A stretch of 64,000 nucleotides of DNA. Origin: Microlunatus soli. GTDB taxonomy: Bacteria > Actinomycetota > Actinomycetes > Propionibacteriales > Propionibacteriaceae. The stretch spans positions 248,001 to 312,000 of the forward strand of contig NZ_LT629772.1 of the NCBI RefSeq assembly GCF_900105385.1. The letters are read 5' to 3'. Positions 34,375-43,089 of the stretch are shown one piece after another. The notes under the pieces were generated by a model. The model worked only from the letters and a program-made list of their open reading frames with translations, was not told where the DNA came from and did no database searches. Within the stretch, counting starts at the first letter, position 1. Each line of letters starts with the position of its first letter. Both the position numbers and the translations under genes were made by a program.

Positions 34375-34403
34375 TCGTCAACAGGCGACTGATCGTCAAC
34401 AGG
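34368..34403. repeat. Perfect 18-bp tandem duplication across a stop codon
   Basis: The unit CGACTGATCGTCAACAGG occurs twice in direct succession (34368-34385 and 34386-34403). The first copy holds the FHA stop codon. The second repeats the same TGA in frame, because 18 is divisible by three. This is likely a recent slippage event. Confidence 0.85.
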
Positions 34404-34411
34404 TCGACCGA

Positions 34412-35377
34412 TCAGGAACAATCCAGTAGAGCTTTCCCGACGATGGTGCGGTCGGCGAGCGCGCGATGCGCCGCCGCAGCGTCGGCGAGTGCGAAGCTGC
34501 CGCCGATCCAGGCGGTGACATCGCCGTCCGCGGCCAACTGCAGAATGCGGAGCTGGCGATCCCGACGACCGCCGGCCGCGAGCTGCGACAGGATCTCGCC
34601 ACCGATCACGCGGATCCCTTCCTGGGCAGCGTTCTGAGCAAGATCACCGGCGAAGTCGCCGGCGGCGTTGCCGTAGTTGAGATAGCTGCCGCCGGGCCGA
34701 AGGGTGCTGATCAGCCGTTCGGCTCCGTGCCCACCGACGCCGTCGAAGATCATCGTCGGCCGGGCGGCGGCGAGTCGGTCCAGCCAATCGACCTCGGTGT
34801 GGTCGAGCACCCGATCGGCACCGAGCCCTGCCGCGAAGTCGGCCTTCGCCGGGCCGCCGACGATCGCAACGACCGTGTGACCGCGCTGATGGGCCAGTTG
34901 GAGCAGGACGTTTCCAGCACCGCCGGCCGCCGGTGTGACCACGACGACCTGTGGCTCGGCCGGCTCCTCGATCGCGGTCTCCCAGAGCCCGATCGCGGTC
35001 CCACCGTCGTGCAACAGGGCCATCGCCGAAGCAAGATCAACATCGTCGGGCACCGGGACCAGCCGGTCGGCGGTCGCCACCATCTGCTCGGCATAGCTCC
35101 CCGGGGCGTCGACCAGGACGCGCCGGCCCAGCCACTCGACATCTGTCTCCGAACCCACCGCGGTCACGACGCCGGCACCACCGCGGCCGGGTGTCCAGGG
35201 AAAGTCGACGGTGAATCCGGGCGGCAGCGCTCCGCGGCGCATCAAGGCGTCCAACGACAGCACGCCGGACCAGGCCAGGTCGACCAGCACCTGACCGGCG
35301 GCGGGCTTCGGATCGGGGACCTGGACGGGCTGCAACACCTCGGGGCCACCGTGGGCGTCGGCTCTGATGATCAACAT
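34412..35377 (-). CDS. Zinc-binding-type alcohol dehydrogenase / quinone oxidoreductase (MDR family)
   Basis: This 321-residue medium-chain reductase has the quinone-oxidoreductase layout: GGPEVLQPVQVPDPKPAAGQ, FPWTPGRGGAGVVTAVGSET, the nucleotide-binding VVVTPAAGGAGNVLLQLAHQ, and FDGVGG. The structural zinc cysteines are absent, as in QOR-type enzymes. It reduces quinones or enones with NADPH. The neighbouring HxlR regulator is of a type that often controls quinone or electrophile defence. Confidence 0.88.
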   Translation of the reverse strand: MLIIRADAHGGPEVLQPVQVPDPKPAAGQVLVDLAWSGVLSLDALMRRGALPPGFTVDFPWTPGRGGAGVVTAVGSETDVEWLGRRVLVDAPGSYAEQMVATADRLVPVPDDVDLASAMALLHDGGTAIGLWETAIEEPAEPQVVVVTPAAGGAGNVLLQLAHQRGHTVVAIVGGPAKADFAAGLGADRVLDHTEVDWLDRLAAARPTMIFDGVGGHGAERLISTLRPGGSYLNYGNAAGDFAGDLAQNAAQEGIRVIGGEILSQLAAGGRRDRQLRILQLAADGDVTAWIGGSFALADAAAAHRALADRTIVGKALLDCS

Positions 35378-35419
35378 GCCGTGCAGGCTAGGAGCTCAAG
35401 CGTTGTTGAGGTCAAGCCT

Positions 35420-35800
35420 TCAGCGGTCGGGCGTCGCCGCGGCCACCGGCGGGTCGATCAGCGAGTCCCGGTCCCGGCTGAGTCGCTGCTTGCCCCAGAC
35501 GCCGAGCGGAACGAGGGCGTCGTTCAGGCTGCTGCCGTGTTCGGTGAGCGAGTACTCCACCCGGGGCGGGACCTCGGCATGGACCTCGCGATGCAGGAGT
35601 CCGTCCTCCTCCATCTCCCGCAGATGCTGGGTCAGCATCTTCTCGCTGACGCCCGGCAGACCACGCCGCAACTCGGCGAACCGACGTGTGCCGTAGGCCT
35701 CCAACTCCCAGAGGATCAGCCCCTTCCACTTCCCGCTGACCACATCCAGTGCAGCGTCGATGCCGCAGACGTAGGGTCCGCGGCGACCTGCCTTCCTCAT
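35420..35800 (-). CDS. HxlR-family transcriptional regulator
   Basis: This 126-residue winged-helix regulator shows the family hallmarks CGIDAALDVVSGKWKGLILW (conserved Cys and WKxxI), RFAELRRGLPGVSEKMLTQH, LREMEEDGLLHREV and VEYSLTEHG. HxlR/YodB members sense electrophiles, aldehydes or quinones, often through the N-terminal Cys. It lies just upstream of and on the same strand as the quinone oxidoreductase and is divergent from the imine-reductase-like gene. A matching operator lies in between. Confidence 0.92.
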   Translation of the reverse strand: MRKAGRRGPYVCGIDAALDVVSGKWKGLILWELEAYGTRRFAELRRGLPGVSEKMLTQHLREMEEDGLLHREVHAEVPPRVEYSLTEHGSSLNDALVPLGVWGKQRLSRDRDSLIDPPVAAATPDR

Positions 35801-35842
35801 CCGATCACCTGTCTGTTGGTAGGGCGCGGCTCACCGAAAGGT

Positions 35843-35869
35843 AAGTACCCCAGTAATTAGTGGGTACTT
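35843..35869. promoter_or_regulatory. Putative HxlR operator
   Basis: An inverted repeat AAGTACCC-N11-GGGTACTT occupies the centre of the 94-base divergent spacer, 43 bases from hxlR and 26 bases from the oxidoreductase start. The spacer core is AT-rich (AGTAATTAGT), unlike the surroundings. TACT/AGTA-type inverted repeats are typical of HxlR-family sites. Confidence 0.7.
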
Positions 35870-35894
35870 CCATGATCATAAAACCCGCCGCAGC

Positions 35895-36848
35895 ATGGCC
35901 GACATGACCGAACACTCTGCAGTCCCCACAACTCCAGCTACCCCGACTCCGGTCAGCGTGATCGGCCTCGGACCGATGGGCCGGTCGATGGTGACCATCC
36001 TGCTCACCGCCGGGCATCGAGTCACGATCTGGAATCGGACCCCGAGCCGGATGACCGATCTGATCGGACAGGGAGCCCGTGCCGCAGCCGATCCTCGCGC
36101 CGCGGTGCAGGCGAGCCCGGTGATCATTCTCAGCCTGACCGACTACCGCGCGATGGACGACATCCTCGGTCCGGTGGCCGACCGGCTCGCCGGCCGGACC
36201 ATCGTCAACCTGAGCTCGGACAATCCCGACCGGACCCGGGACGCCGCGCGCTGGGCCACCGATCACGGCGCAGCCTTCCTGACCGGCGGTGTGATGGTTC
36301 CCGCACCGATGCTCGGCACGCCGGCCGCGTACGTCTACTACAGCGGTCCGTCCGTGACCTTCGACCAGCACCGCACACTGCTGGGCGCGATCGGCGAACC
36401 GCGCTTCCTGGGCAGCGATCCCGGCCTCGCCCAGCTGATGTACCAGGCGCAGCTGGACATCTTCCTCAGCGCGTTGTCCGGGCTGATGCATGCGACCGCA
36501 CTCGCCGGCCGAGGGGGCATCTCGGCAACCGCGTTCATCCCCGAGGCGCTGCAGACCCTGACCGGCATCGGACCGATGCTCTCGGTCGGCAGGGACCTCG
36601 GCCGTCAACTGGAGGATCATGATCATCCGGGTGACCTGAGCACGGTCACCATGATGGGAGCGACTGCCGAGCACATCCTGCAGACCAGCCGATCAGCAGG
36701 CATCCAGACGGCGTTACCCGCCGCGGTGCTCGCGCACTATCGGACGGCGATCGACGACGGACACGGCGATGACAACTGGACCAGGATCATCGACGGCATC
36801 CGCCGCGGCGATGTGGATCCGATCCCGTCGGAAGCGGTGTCGGCATGA
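35895..36848 (+). CDS. NAD(P)-dependent oxidoreductase, imine-reductase-like (6PGDH/HIBADH fold)
   Basis: This 317-residue protein has an N-terminal Rossmann domain (VSVIGLGPMGRSMVTILLTA, then VTIWNRTPSRM for NADPH preference) and a helical C-terminal domain (SDPGLAQLMYQAQLDIFLSA). The motifs VNLSSDNPDRTRDAARWA and LTGGVMVPAPMLGT are of the imine reductase type, where β-hydroxyacid dehydrogenase lysines are lost. Such enzymes reduce cyclic imines. It is divergent from the HxlR regulator. Its stop overlaps the start of a decayed second copy (ATGA). Confidence 0.82.
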   Translation: MADMTEHSAVPTTPATPTPVSVIGLGPMGRSMVTILLTAGHRVTIWNRTPSRMTDLIGQGARAAADPRAAVQASPVIILSLTDYRAMDDILGPVADRLAGRTIVNLSSDNPDRTRDAARWATDHGAAFLTGGVMVPAPMLGTPAAYVYYSGPSVTFDQHRTLLGAIGEPRFLGSDPGLAQLMYQAQLDIFLSALSGLMHATALAGRGGISATAFIPEALQTLTGIGPMLSVGRDLGRQLEDHDHPGDLSTVTMMGATAEHILQTSRSAGIQTALPAAVLAHYRTAIDDGHGDDNWTRIIDGIRRGDVDPIPSEAVSA

Positions 36849-37266
36849 GTGCGGCAACCGTCCTCGGGCTCGGCCGGATGGCACCGAGCCGGGAACGGCG
36901 GCCCTGTACGACCTGGCCATGCTGTCGGCGATGTACGTCATGTTCACCGGATTCCTGCACGGTGCCGCGCTGACCGGCTCGGCCGGCATCTCGGCGAAGG
37001 ATTTCGCCGACCGCGCCATCCCGTTCCTGACAGCGATGACCGGTGGAATGGCCGCGATGGCGGAGACCGTCGACCGGGCGGACTACGCGACCGACGTGCA
37101 GCCACTGGAGTGGACCGAGCTGGACACCCTGATCCGTGCCTGCCGGGAGGCCGGCATCAGCTCGGCACCGATCGTCCTGGTCGACGAACTGGTCCGCGCG
37201 CAGATCGACCAGGGTCACGGAGCCGAAGCGTTCGCCCGGATCCACCAAGGGCTGATCCAGGACTGA
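36845..37266 (+). pseudogene. Decayed tandem copy of the imine-reductase-like gene
   Basis: The gene starts with MSAATVLGLGRM, the first strand and Gly motif of a Rossmann domain, coupled by ATGA to the intact copy. It then jumps out of frame to EPGTAALYDLAMLSAMY, the beginning of the C-terminal domain, which runs to 37266 (HGAALTGSAGISAKDFADRA). Compared with the intact neighbour, about 450-500 bases of NAD-binding domain are missing and the frame is shifted. Only the C-terminal half could be made, from an internal start. Confidence 0.8.
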
Positions 37267-37300
37267 TCCGCCAGGGGCTGATCCATCAGGGACTGATCCG
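37249..37300. repeat. Fourfold GGxCTGATCC short repeat
   Basis: The core GG(G/A)CTGATCC occurs at 37249, 37260, 37275 and 37290, alternating GGGC and GGAC forms. It straddles the end of the pseudogene and looks like a two-step slippage duplication. Confidence 0.6.
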
Positions 37301-37365
37301 CAGCCGGCCCAGCCGCCTCTCCGCCGCGGTCCGGCCTCCAGGGACGTCGACAGCTAATCAGCATT

Positions 37366-37402
37366 GCTATCTACCGGTATTCGTGATTACTATCTACTGG
37401 TA
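37366..37402 (+). promoter_or_regulatory. Paired direct repeat in the P450 promoter region
   Basis: CTATCTACCGGTA (37367-37379) and CTATCTACTGGTA (37390-37402) are 13-base copies 23 bases apart. Each contains the near-palindrome CTACYGGTAG. They lie in an unusually AT-rich patch about 105 bases before the P450 start, so they probably mark a regulated promoter bound by two dimers. The regulator is unknown. Confidence 0.6.
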
Positions 37403-37504
37403 GTTAGCGACAAAGAGTAGCTCTTCCGAGCGTTCCGCCCGGGAGACCCGAACGAGATCGGCCGGCGACGTTTCTCGCCGCTGCCCCACCTGAGGAGAGA
37501 GCTG

Positions 37505-38746
37505 ATGACCCCTTCCGAGACCACCGTCCCGTACGGCATCCCATTGGACCGTGAGACCCGGTTCGATCCGCCGGCGGCGATCATGGCCCTGCACCGCGAC
37601 GCCGAGATGCGGCGACTGCGCTATCACCCGAACGGACGACTCGGCTGGCTCGTCACCAGCCACCGGCTGGCCCGCGCCGTCCTGTCGGACAGCCGCTTCT
37701 GTTCCCGCCTCGGCGGACCGGCGCAAGCGCCGGTGGCGATGTCAGGGCTCGAAGCGTACGCCGACTTCGAGGGCGACTTCCCGACCACGCCGGGCATGTT
37801 CATCGAGATGGATCCACCGGATCACACCCGGCTGCGGCGCAAACTCACCGGTGTCTTCACCGTCCGTCGGATGCGGGTGCTGGAGCCACGGATCGAACAG
37901 TTCGTCGACCAGCGACTGGACGCCCTGGCTGCGACGGGCGCACCAGCGGACCTGATCGAGCAGTTTGCGATGCCGGTGCCGGCGCAGATGATCTGCGAGC
38001 TGCTGGGCGTGCCGTACGAGCAGCGGGATCGCTTCGAGTCCGACACCTCCGCGATCTTCACCCTGAACTCCGGTGACGATGCCAAGGAGGCAGCGTTCGG
38101 ACGACTCTTCGGCTTCATCAGCGAGCTGGCGCGGGCCAAGCGGTCCGAACCGACGGACGATCTGCTGAGCGATCTGGCCGCCGATCCGGAGCTGGACGAG
38201 TCGGAGATCGCCGGGATGGGCATGTTGCTGCTGGTCGCCGGTCACGAGACGACGGCGAAGATGATCGGGCTGGGAACCCTTGCCCTGTTGGAGAATCGCG
38301 ATCAGTGGGATCTGCTGCGGGAACAGTCCGAGCTGATGGCGACAGCCGTGGAGGAACTGTTGCGGTATCTCACGATCATCCACACCGGCATCATCCGGCA
38401 GGTCAAGACCGACTTCGAGTTCGAAGGGCATCCACTCACGGCCGGCGAATACGTCACCGTGTCGGTGCAGACGGCCAACCGGGACGAGGCCCACTTCATC
38501 GATCCGGACACACTCGACGTCACCCGGGGCGCCAAGGGCCATCTGAGCTTCGGCCACGGCGTGCATCAGTGCCTGGGTCAACAGCTCGCCCGGATCGAGA
38601 TGCGGATCGCGTTCTCACGATTGATCGACCGTTTTCCCGATCTGCGATTGGCCGTCCCGGCCGACGAGGTGCCGATGCGGACCGACCAGAGCTTCTACGG
38701 TGCGACAGAGCTCCCGGTGACCTGGTCGGACCGAGGTCAGGACTGA
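37505..38746 (+). CDS. Cytochrome P450
   Basis: This soluble bacterial-type P450 has 413 residues. The heme-binding loop is FGHGVHQCLGQQLARIEM with the axial Cys at residue 356. The I-helix oxygen-activation motif is VAGHETTAKM near residue 246, and the ExxR region includes EELLRYLTI. The ATG is preceded by GAGGAGAG. One base separates its stop from the ferredoxin start, giving a self-contained hydroxylase pair that needs only a ferredoxin reductase. The sequence resembles CYP107/CYP105-type secondary or xenobiotic metabolism enzymes. Confidence 0.95.
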   Translation: MTPSETTVPYGIPLDRETRFDPPAAIMALHRDAEMRRLRYHPNGRLGWLVTSHRLARAVLSDSRFCSRLGGPAQAPVAMSGLEAYADFEGDFPTTPGMFIEMDPPDHTRLRRKLTGVFTVRRMRVLEPRIEQFVDQRLDALAATGAPADLIEQFAMPVPAQMICELLGVPYEQRDRFESDTSAIFTLNSGDDAKEAAFGRLFGFISELARAKRSEPTDDLLSDLAADPELDESEIAGMGMLLLVAGHETTAKMIGLGTLALLENRDQWDLLREQSELMATAVEELLRYLTIIHTGIIRQVKTDFEFEGHPLTAGEYVTVSVQTANRDEAHFIDPDTLDVTRGAKGHLSFGHGVHQCLGQQLARIEMRIAFSRLIDRFPDLRLAVPADEVPMRTDQSFYGATELPVTWSDRGQD

Positions 38747-38747
38747 G

Positions 38748-38939
38748 ATGGCGACGATCATCGCCGACACCGAGATCTGTGCGAGCTCGGGTATGTGCGC
38801 TCTGACCGCCCCGGACCACTTCGACCAGGACGACCAGGACGGCCGCGTCGTACTGCTCCGGGCCGAGGACGACGACAGCGAGGAGGTGGCCGATGCCGTG
38901 CGGCTCTGCCCTTCCGGGGCATTGCGTCTGGAACGGTGA
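38748..38939 (+). CDS. Ferredoxin, 3Fe-4S type, P450 partner
   Basis: This 63-residue ferredoxin has cysteines at 11, 17 and 54 (CASSGMC and LCPSGA). The second position of the classical 4Fe-4S motif is not Cys, so a 3Fe-4S cluster is expected, as in P450-linked actinobacterial ferredoxins. It is coupled to the P450 gene and should deliver its electrons. Confidence 0.93.
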   Translation: MATIIADTEICASSGMCALTAPDHFDQDDQDGRVVLLRAEDDDSEEVADAVRLCPSGALRLER

Positions 38940-38983
38940 TCATCACTGCCGGCCCGGTCCCGGCGCGGCAGCCACCGACCGAC

Positions 38984-39021
38984 CGGCGATCCGGGACCGA
39001 GGGGCTCAGCCGGGATCGCCG
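38984..39021 (+). terminator. Possible terminator after the ferredoxin gene
   Basis: A 9-bp inverted repeat, CGGCGATCC and GGATCGCCG, with a 20-base loop lies 45 bases after the ferredoxin stop. The loop is long and there is no T-run, so this is tentative. Confidence 0.4.
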
Positions 39022-39134
39022 CCATCCACCGGTCGACTACGCTGAGGGATGCTCGACGGGTCGGCACTGACCGCCGAGCGGCACAGTGATCATGGATCCC
39101 GACCTCGAACGGTCGGGGCACAGGAGGAATGCAC

Positions 39135-39371
39135 GTGGAGATCAAAGTCGGCATCCAGCACGTCAATCGTGAGGTGGTGTTGGAGGTCACCCAGTCCGCG
39201 GCCGAGATCGAGGAGGCGGTGGCCACGGCACTCGAGGCGACCGACCCGAAGCTGGCCGTGCTGACCCTCACCGACGAACGCGGCCGCAAGGTCCTCATCC
39301 CGTCGGACAAGATCGCCTACGTCGACATCGGTGAGGAGAACGGCCGCAAGGTCGGCTTCGGAGCCGTCTGA
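39135..39371 (+). CDS. DUF3107 family protein
   Basis: This 78-residue protein of the actinobacterial DUF3107 family begins VEIKVGIQHVNREVVLEV and ends IAYVDIGEENGRKVGFGAV. The function is unknown. An ATG lies at 39129, but the perfect AGGAGG at 39122-39127 would be one base from it; GTG 39135 sits seven bases away and is preferred. It stands alone between the P450 cluster and the ABC exporter. Confidence 0.88.
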   Translation: MEIKVGIQHVNREVVLEVTQSAAEIEEAVATALEATDPKLAVLTLTDERGRKVLIPSDKIAYVDIGEENGRKVGFGAV

Positions 39372-39398
39372 CCGAGCGGCCGGACCCGTCCGGCGCGA

Positions 39399-41243
39399 TC
39401 ATCGGCGGTAGCCGGCGGCCTGGATGCCGTACAGCTCGGCATACAGGCCGTCGCCGGCGATCAACTCCTCATGTGAGCCGACCTCGACGAGCCGCGAGCC
39501 CTGCAGCACCAGGATCAGGTCGGCCATCCGCACGGTGGAGAAGCGGTGCGAGACCAGCAGCGTGATCCGTCCGGTATCGCTGCCGGTGCGACCATGATCG
39601 GCCCGGGCCTGGGCGACGAACGATTCGAACAAGGCGTGCTCGGTCTCGGCGTCCAACGCCGCGGTCGGCTCGTCCAACACCTGCAGCAGGGTGTCGCGGC
39701 GCATGAATCCGCGCGCCAGTGCGATCTTCTGCCACTGACCGAAGGACAACTCGGCACCGCCTTCCCAGGTCGGCCCGAGTTGGGTTCGGAGTCCGCGCGG
39801 GAGCCCGGCGATGACGTCGTCGGCGCCGGCACGCTGCACGGCACAGCCGACTGCCTCATGATCATCGCGCCGCGCAAGATCACCGACGCCGACCGAGTGC
39901 GTGGCCGGCAACTCGAAGTTGAAGAAGTCCTGGTACGCCCCCGCCAACCGCATCCGCCAGGCCTCGGCCGGCAACCGCTCCAGGTCGACGCCGTCCACCG
40001 TGATCCGGCCCGAGCTCGGTGTGTAGAACCGGGACAGCAGCTTCATCAGGGTCGACTTGCCGGCGCCGTTCTCCCCCACCACCGCGATCACCGCGCCGGC
40101 CGGCAGATCGACCGAGACGTCCTGTAGCGCGGGCCGATCCGCTCCCGGATAGCCGAAGCTGACCCGTTCCAGCCTGATGCCATCGGTCAGTCGCTCGGGA
40201 ACGGATCCGGCGGCGGCGTCGGCATGCCGCCCGGCATAGCTCTCCAGCCAGGCCAACCGCTGGGATGCGTCCAGCCACATCCTGACGAAGTCGGCCTCGC
40301 CGGCCGTCATCGACACGTACTGCGACAGCCGACTGCCGGCGGTGACGATCATCAGCACCTGCCCGGCGGACCCGCCGAGCACCGTCGCGGTGATCACGAT
40401 CGCCGCCACATAGGCGGCGGCGAAGACGATCCACGCAACGACCTGCCAACCGGCCGTCCCCCAACGCTGCCGCGCCTGCGGCCGATACCAGGCGTGCCAG
40501 ACCCGACGCCGGCGCTCGACCAGCGAGGGCCCGAGCCCCCAGATCCGCACCTCCTTCGCCGGCTGCTGGGTCGTCCCGAGAGCGAACAGATGCCGGTGCC
40601 GGCGCTCCTGGGGAGCGACCCGTTCCAGCACCCGTTGCGCCGAAGCCGAACGGCGCGAGGACACCCAGACCGTGGGCAGCGCGAACAGTACGAGCAGTCC
40701 GAGCAGCGGATGCACGCTCATCACCAGTCCGACGGTGATGGCCAGTCGGAGCGCAGCACCAAGCATGCTGAACAGCGCGAGGAACATGTGGTCCAGCTGC
40801 CAGACCTGGTCCTTCAGCACGCTCAGTCGGTCCAGATACTCCGGTCGTTCCTGGTGCTCGATGGTCGGCACCTTGGCCTGCAGTCCTGCGACATGGCCTT
40901 CCAGAGCGGCGCCGACCCGCAGCCGGAACGTCCGCTGCACCCGGCCCGCAAGGGTGCCGAGCAGCCAGGAGCCGACACCGGAGGCGGCAAGGCCGAAGCA
41001 GCCGATCCAGGCCAGGGTCGGATCACGGTCGGCGAACGCATCGGCGAGCAGCATCAGCCAGAGCGCGAACAGGCTGTCCGGCAAGGCTTCCAGCAACGCC
41101 AGCAGCAGCGACACGATGATCAACCGAGGTTCGGCCCGATGGGCCAACTGCAGTGAACGACGCAGCGTCGGCAGTGCGGTCGGCACCTCGTCCATCGACT
41201 CGCCGGCAGCGATCGGGTCGGTGCGTTCCGCAGCGGTCGTCAT
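39399..41243 (-). CDS. ABC exporter, fused permease-ATPase (second half-transporter)
   Basis: This 614-residue protein has an N-terminal membrane domain of about six helices and a C-terminal ATPase: Walker A GENGAGKST, signature LSFGQWQKIALA (unusual F in place of G), Walker B LLQVLDEPTAALD and switch LLVSHRFSTV. The ATG overlaps the stop of the upstream half-transporter (ATGA), so the two should form a heterodimer. The linker AKEVRIWGLG is typical of lantibiotic/lipid-type exporters. The substrate is unknown. Confidence 0.9.
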   Translation of the reverse strand: MTTAAERTDPIAAGESMDEVPTALPTLRRSLQLAHRAEPRLIIVSLLLALLEALPDSLFALWLMLLADAFADRDPTLAWIGCFGLAASGVGSWLLGTLAGRVQRTFRLRVGAALEGHVAGLQAKVPTIEHQERPEYLDRLSVLKDQVWQLDHMFLALFSMLGAALRLAITVGLVMSVHPLLGLLVLFALPTVWVSSRRSASAQRVLERVAPQERRHRHLFALGTTQQPAKEVRIWGLGPSLVERRRRVWHAWYRPQARQRWGTAGWQVVAWIVFAAAYVAAIVITATVLGGSAGQVLMIVTAGSRLSQYVSMTAGEADFVRMWLDASQRLAWLESYAGRHADAAAGSVPERLTDGIRLERVSFGYPGADRPALQDVSVDLPAGAVIAVVGENGAGKSTLMKLLSRFYTPSSGRITVDGVDLERLPAEAWRMRLAGAYQDFFNFELPATHSVGVGDLARRDDHEAVGCAVQRAGADDVIAGLPRGLRTQLGPTWEGGAELSFGQWQKIALARGFMRRDTLLQVLDEPTAALDAETEHALFESFVAQARADHGRTGSDTGRITLLVSHRFSTVRMADLILVLQGSRLVEVGSHEELIAGDGLYAELYGIQAAGYRR

Positions 41244-43054
41244 GGCGTCTGGGTGAAGCGTGATGCCTGCAGGTCGAACATTGTCCGGTAACGGCCACCA
41301 GCTCTCATCAATTCGTCATGACTGCCGAGCTCGACCGCCCGGCCGCCCTCCAGCACACAGATCCGATCCGCCTGCCGGACGGTGGAGAAGCGGTGTGAGA
41401 CCAGGATGGTGGTCAGCCCCCTGGTCGCGCGCAACACCGAGGAGAACACCTCCGCCTCACCGCGGACGTCCAGCTGCGCGGTCGGCTCGTCGAGAATGAT
41501 CAACTTGGCACCGTGGGCGACCTTGGCCAGCGCTCGGGCCAGCGCGATCCGCTGCCACTGACCGCCGGAGAGGTCGGTGCCGCCGGCATACTGCTTGGAC
41601 AGCACGGTCTGCTGATCTGCCAGCCCGGAGGCGCCGGCGGCGGACAATGCGGCATTGATCAAGTCCTTCGGTGCACCGGTCGGGGCGACGTTCTCGGCGA
41701 CCGTCAGCTGATAGCGGACGAAGTCCTGGAAGGCCGCCGACACCTGCCGACGCCAGACATCGGGTTCGAGTTCACGAAGATCGATGCCGTCCACGGTGAT
41801 CCGGCCGCCGGTCGGATCGTAGAGCCGGGCCAGCAGCTTGACCAACGTCGTCTTGCCTGCGCCGTTCTGGCCGACGATGGCCAGCGAGCCGCCGGCCGGG
41901 ATGGTCAGGTCGAGACCGTCCAGGATCGGTGGACCTCCCCGGTAGCCGAAGGACACGTTCTGCAGCCGAATCTCCCGACTGGGCAGGGATCTCGGAGACT
42001 GCGCTTGATCCGACCCGCCTGCCGTCGCTGCGGTCCGCAAGGCTCCGACCCGGCGCATCGTCGGCAACAGATCGTGCACCACCGGGACCGGTCGCGCTCC
42101 GTCGGAGAGCCACCAGTCGAATTCCATCGTGGCCAAGCTGCTGACGCCGATCGCCGTTCCGGCAAATGCCACCAGCCGGGACAGTTCCAGGTCGCCTTGG
42201 GTCGCCTGCCAGGCCAACGCGATGAAGACCACGCCGTTGCTGATGATCAACACCAGCAGCGTCAGCATGATCGAACGTTGCCGCAGCCGCAACGCTTCCA
42301 GCGTGATCGCCAGCAATCGCCGACGGCGGTCATTGAACCGGTCGGTGATCCAGTCGGCCAGTCCGAACAGCCGGATCTCTTTGGCAGCCGGCGCGTCCAC
42401 GGCCATCCGGTAGGCGTACTCGGCGTGCCGTTGATGATCTTTGATCTCCGACGATCGCCAGTCCTTCCAGACGTAGCTCTCGCGCAGCAACAGGTGCGGC
42501 GACAGCCAACCGAACAGCAGCAGGATCCCTGCCCACCAAGCAAATCCGCAGAGCACGACCGCCGACGCGATGCCGGCGCCGAAGGCCGCCAGGCCGGACC
42601 CGATGAACGGCAGACTGTCCCGCAGCCGTGGCGAGGCGATGCCCAGATCGAAGTCGCGGGCCAGACTGAAATCGGCGGCCAGTTCCGGATCCTCCAGATG
42701 GGCGATCCCTGCCGGCGAAGTCGCCGCCACCAGCAGTCGGTCCTGCAACAGGGCGGCGGTACGGTCGCCGAGATTGGCCGCGATCGCCGACTGCACCGGG
42801 CCGAGGGTCTGCATCAGGGCGAACAGCGCACCGACGGTGATCAACCCGCGCGCCGCAGAATCGTGATCGGCGATCAGTCCGATCAACCAGCCGGTGGCGA
42901 CAGCCAACGCCGGGGGCAGGGCCGCGCGGACGAGAGTGAGCAGCCACCACGCCCCGGCGAGTCGGCGATCCGCCGCCCAGATCGTGCCGAACAGCAGCCG
43001 CCACTCCGCCGAACCGGTGAGCCGGCCGATCACCTTCCGCAGCAGCCCCTTCAT
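41240..43054 (-). CDS. ABC exporter, fused permease-ATPase (first half-transporter)
   Basis: This 604-residue protein has the same layout as its partner: membrane domain, then ATPase with Walker A GQNGAGKTT, canonical signature LSGGQWQRIALA, Walker B KLIILDEPTAQLD and switch ILVSHRFSTVRQAD. The membrane domain contains AKEIRLFGLADW, the coupling region shared with the partner. It lies 35 bases after the VOC gene on the same strand and may be co-transcribed with it. Confidence 0.9.
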   Translation of the reverse strand: MKGLLRKVIGRLTGSAEWRLLFGTIWAADRRLAGAWWLLTLVRAALPPALAVATGWLIGLIADHDSAARGLITVGALFALMQTLGPVQSAIAANLGDRTAALLQDRLLVAATSPAGIAHLEDPELAADFSLARDFDLGIASPRLRDSLPFIGSGLAAFGAGIASAVVLCGFAWWAGILLLFGWLSPHLLLRESYVWKDWRSSEIKDHQRHAEYAYRMAVDAPAAKEIRLFGLADWITDRFNDRRRRLLAITLEALRLRQRSIMLTLLVLIISNGVVFIALAWQATQGDLELSRLVAFAGTAIGVSSLATMEFDWWLSDGARPVPVVHDLLPTMRRVGALRTAATAGGSDQAQSPRSLPSREIRLQNVSFGYRGGPPILDGLDLTIPAGGSLAIVGQNGAGKTTLVKLLARLYDPTGGRITVDGIDLRELEPDVWRRQVSAAFQDFVRYQLTVAENVAPTGAPKDLINAALSAAGASGLADQQTVLSKQYAGGTDLSGGQWQRIALARALAKVAHGAKLIILDEPTAQLDVRGEAEVFSSVLRATRGLTTILVSHRFSTVRQADRICVLEGGRAVELGSHDELMRAGGRYRTMFDLQASRFTQTP

Positions 43055-43089
43055 GCGATGCGCCCCGTCATCCGATCCGGCCGATCGAA

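Noticed and set aside
37249-37300. GGxCTGATCC repeats as an operator array
   Set aside because: They straddle the end of a decayed gene and lie about 200 bases before the P450 start. Slippage duplication explains them better.
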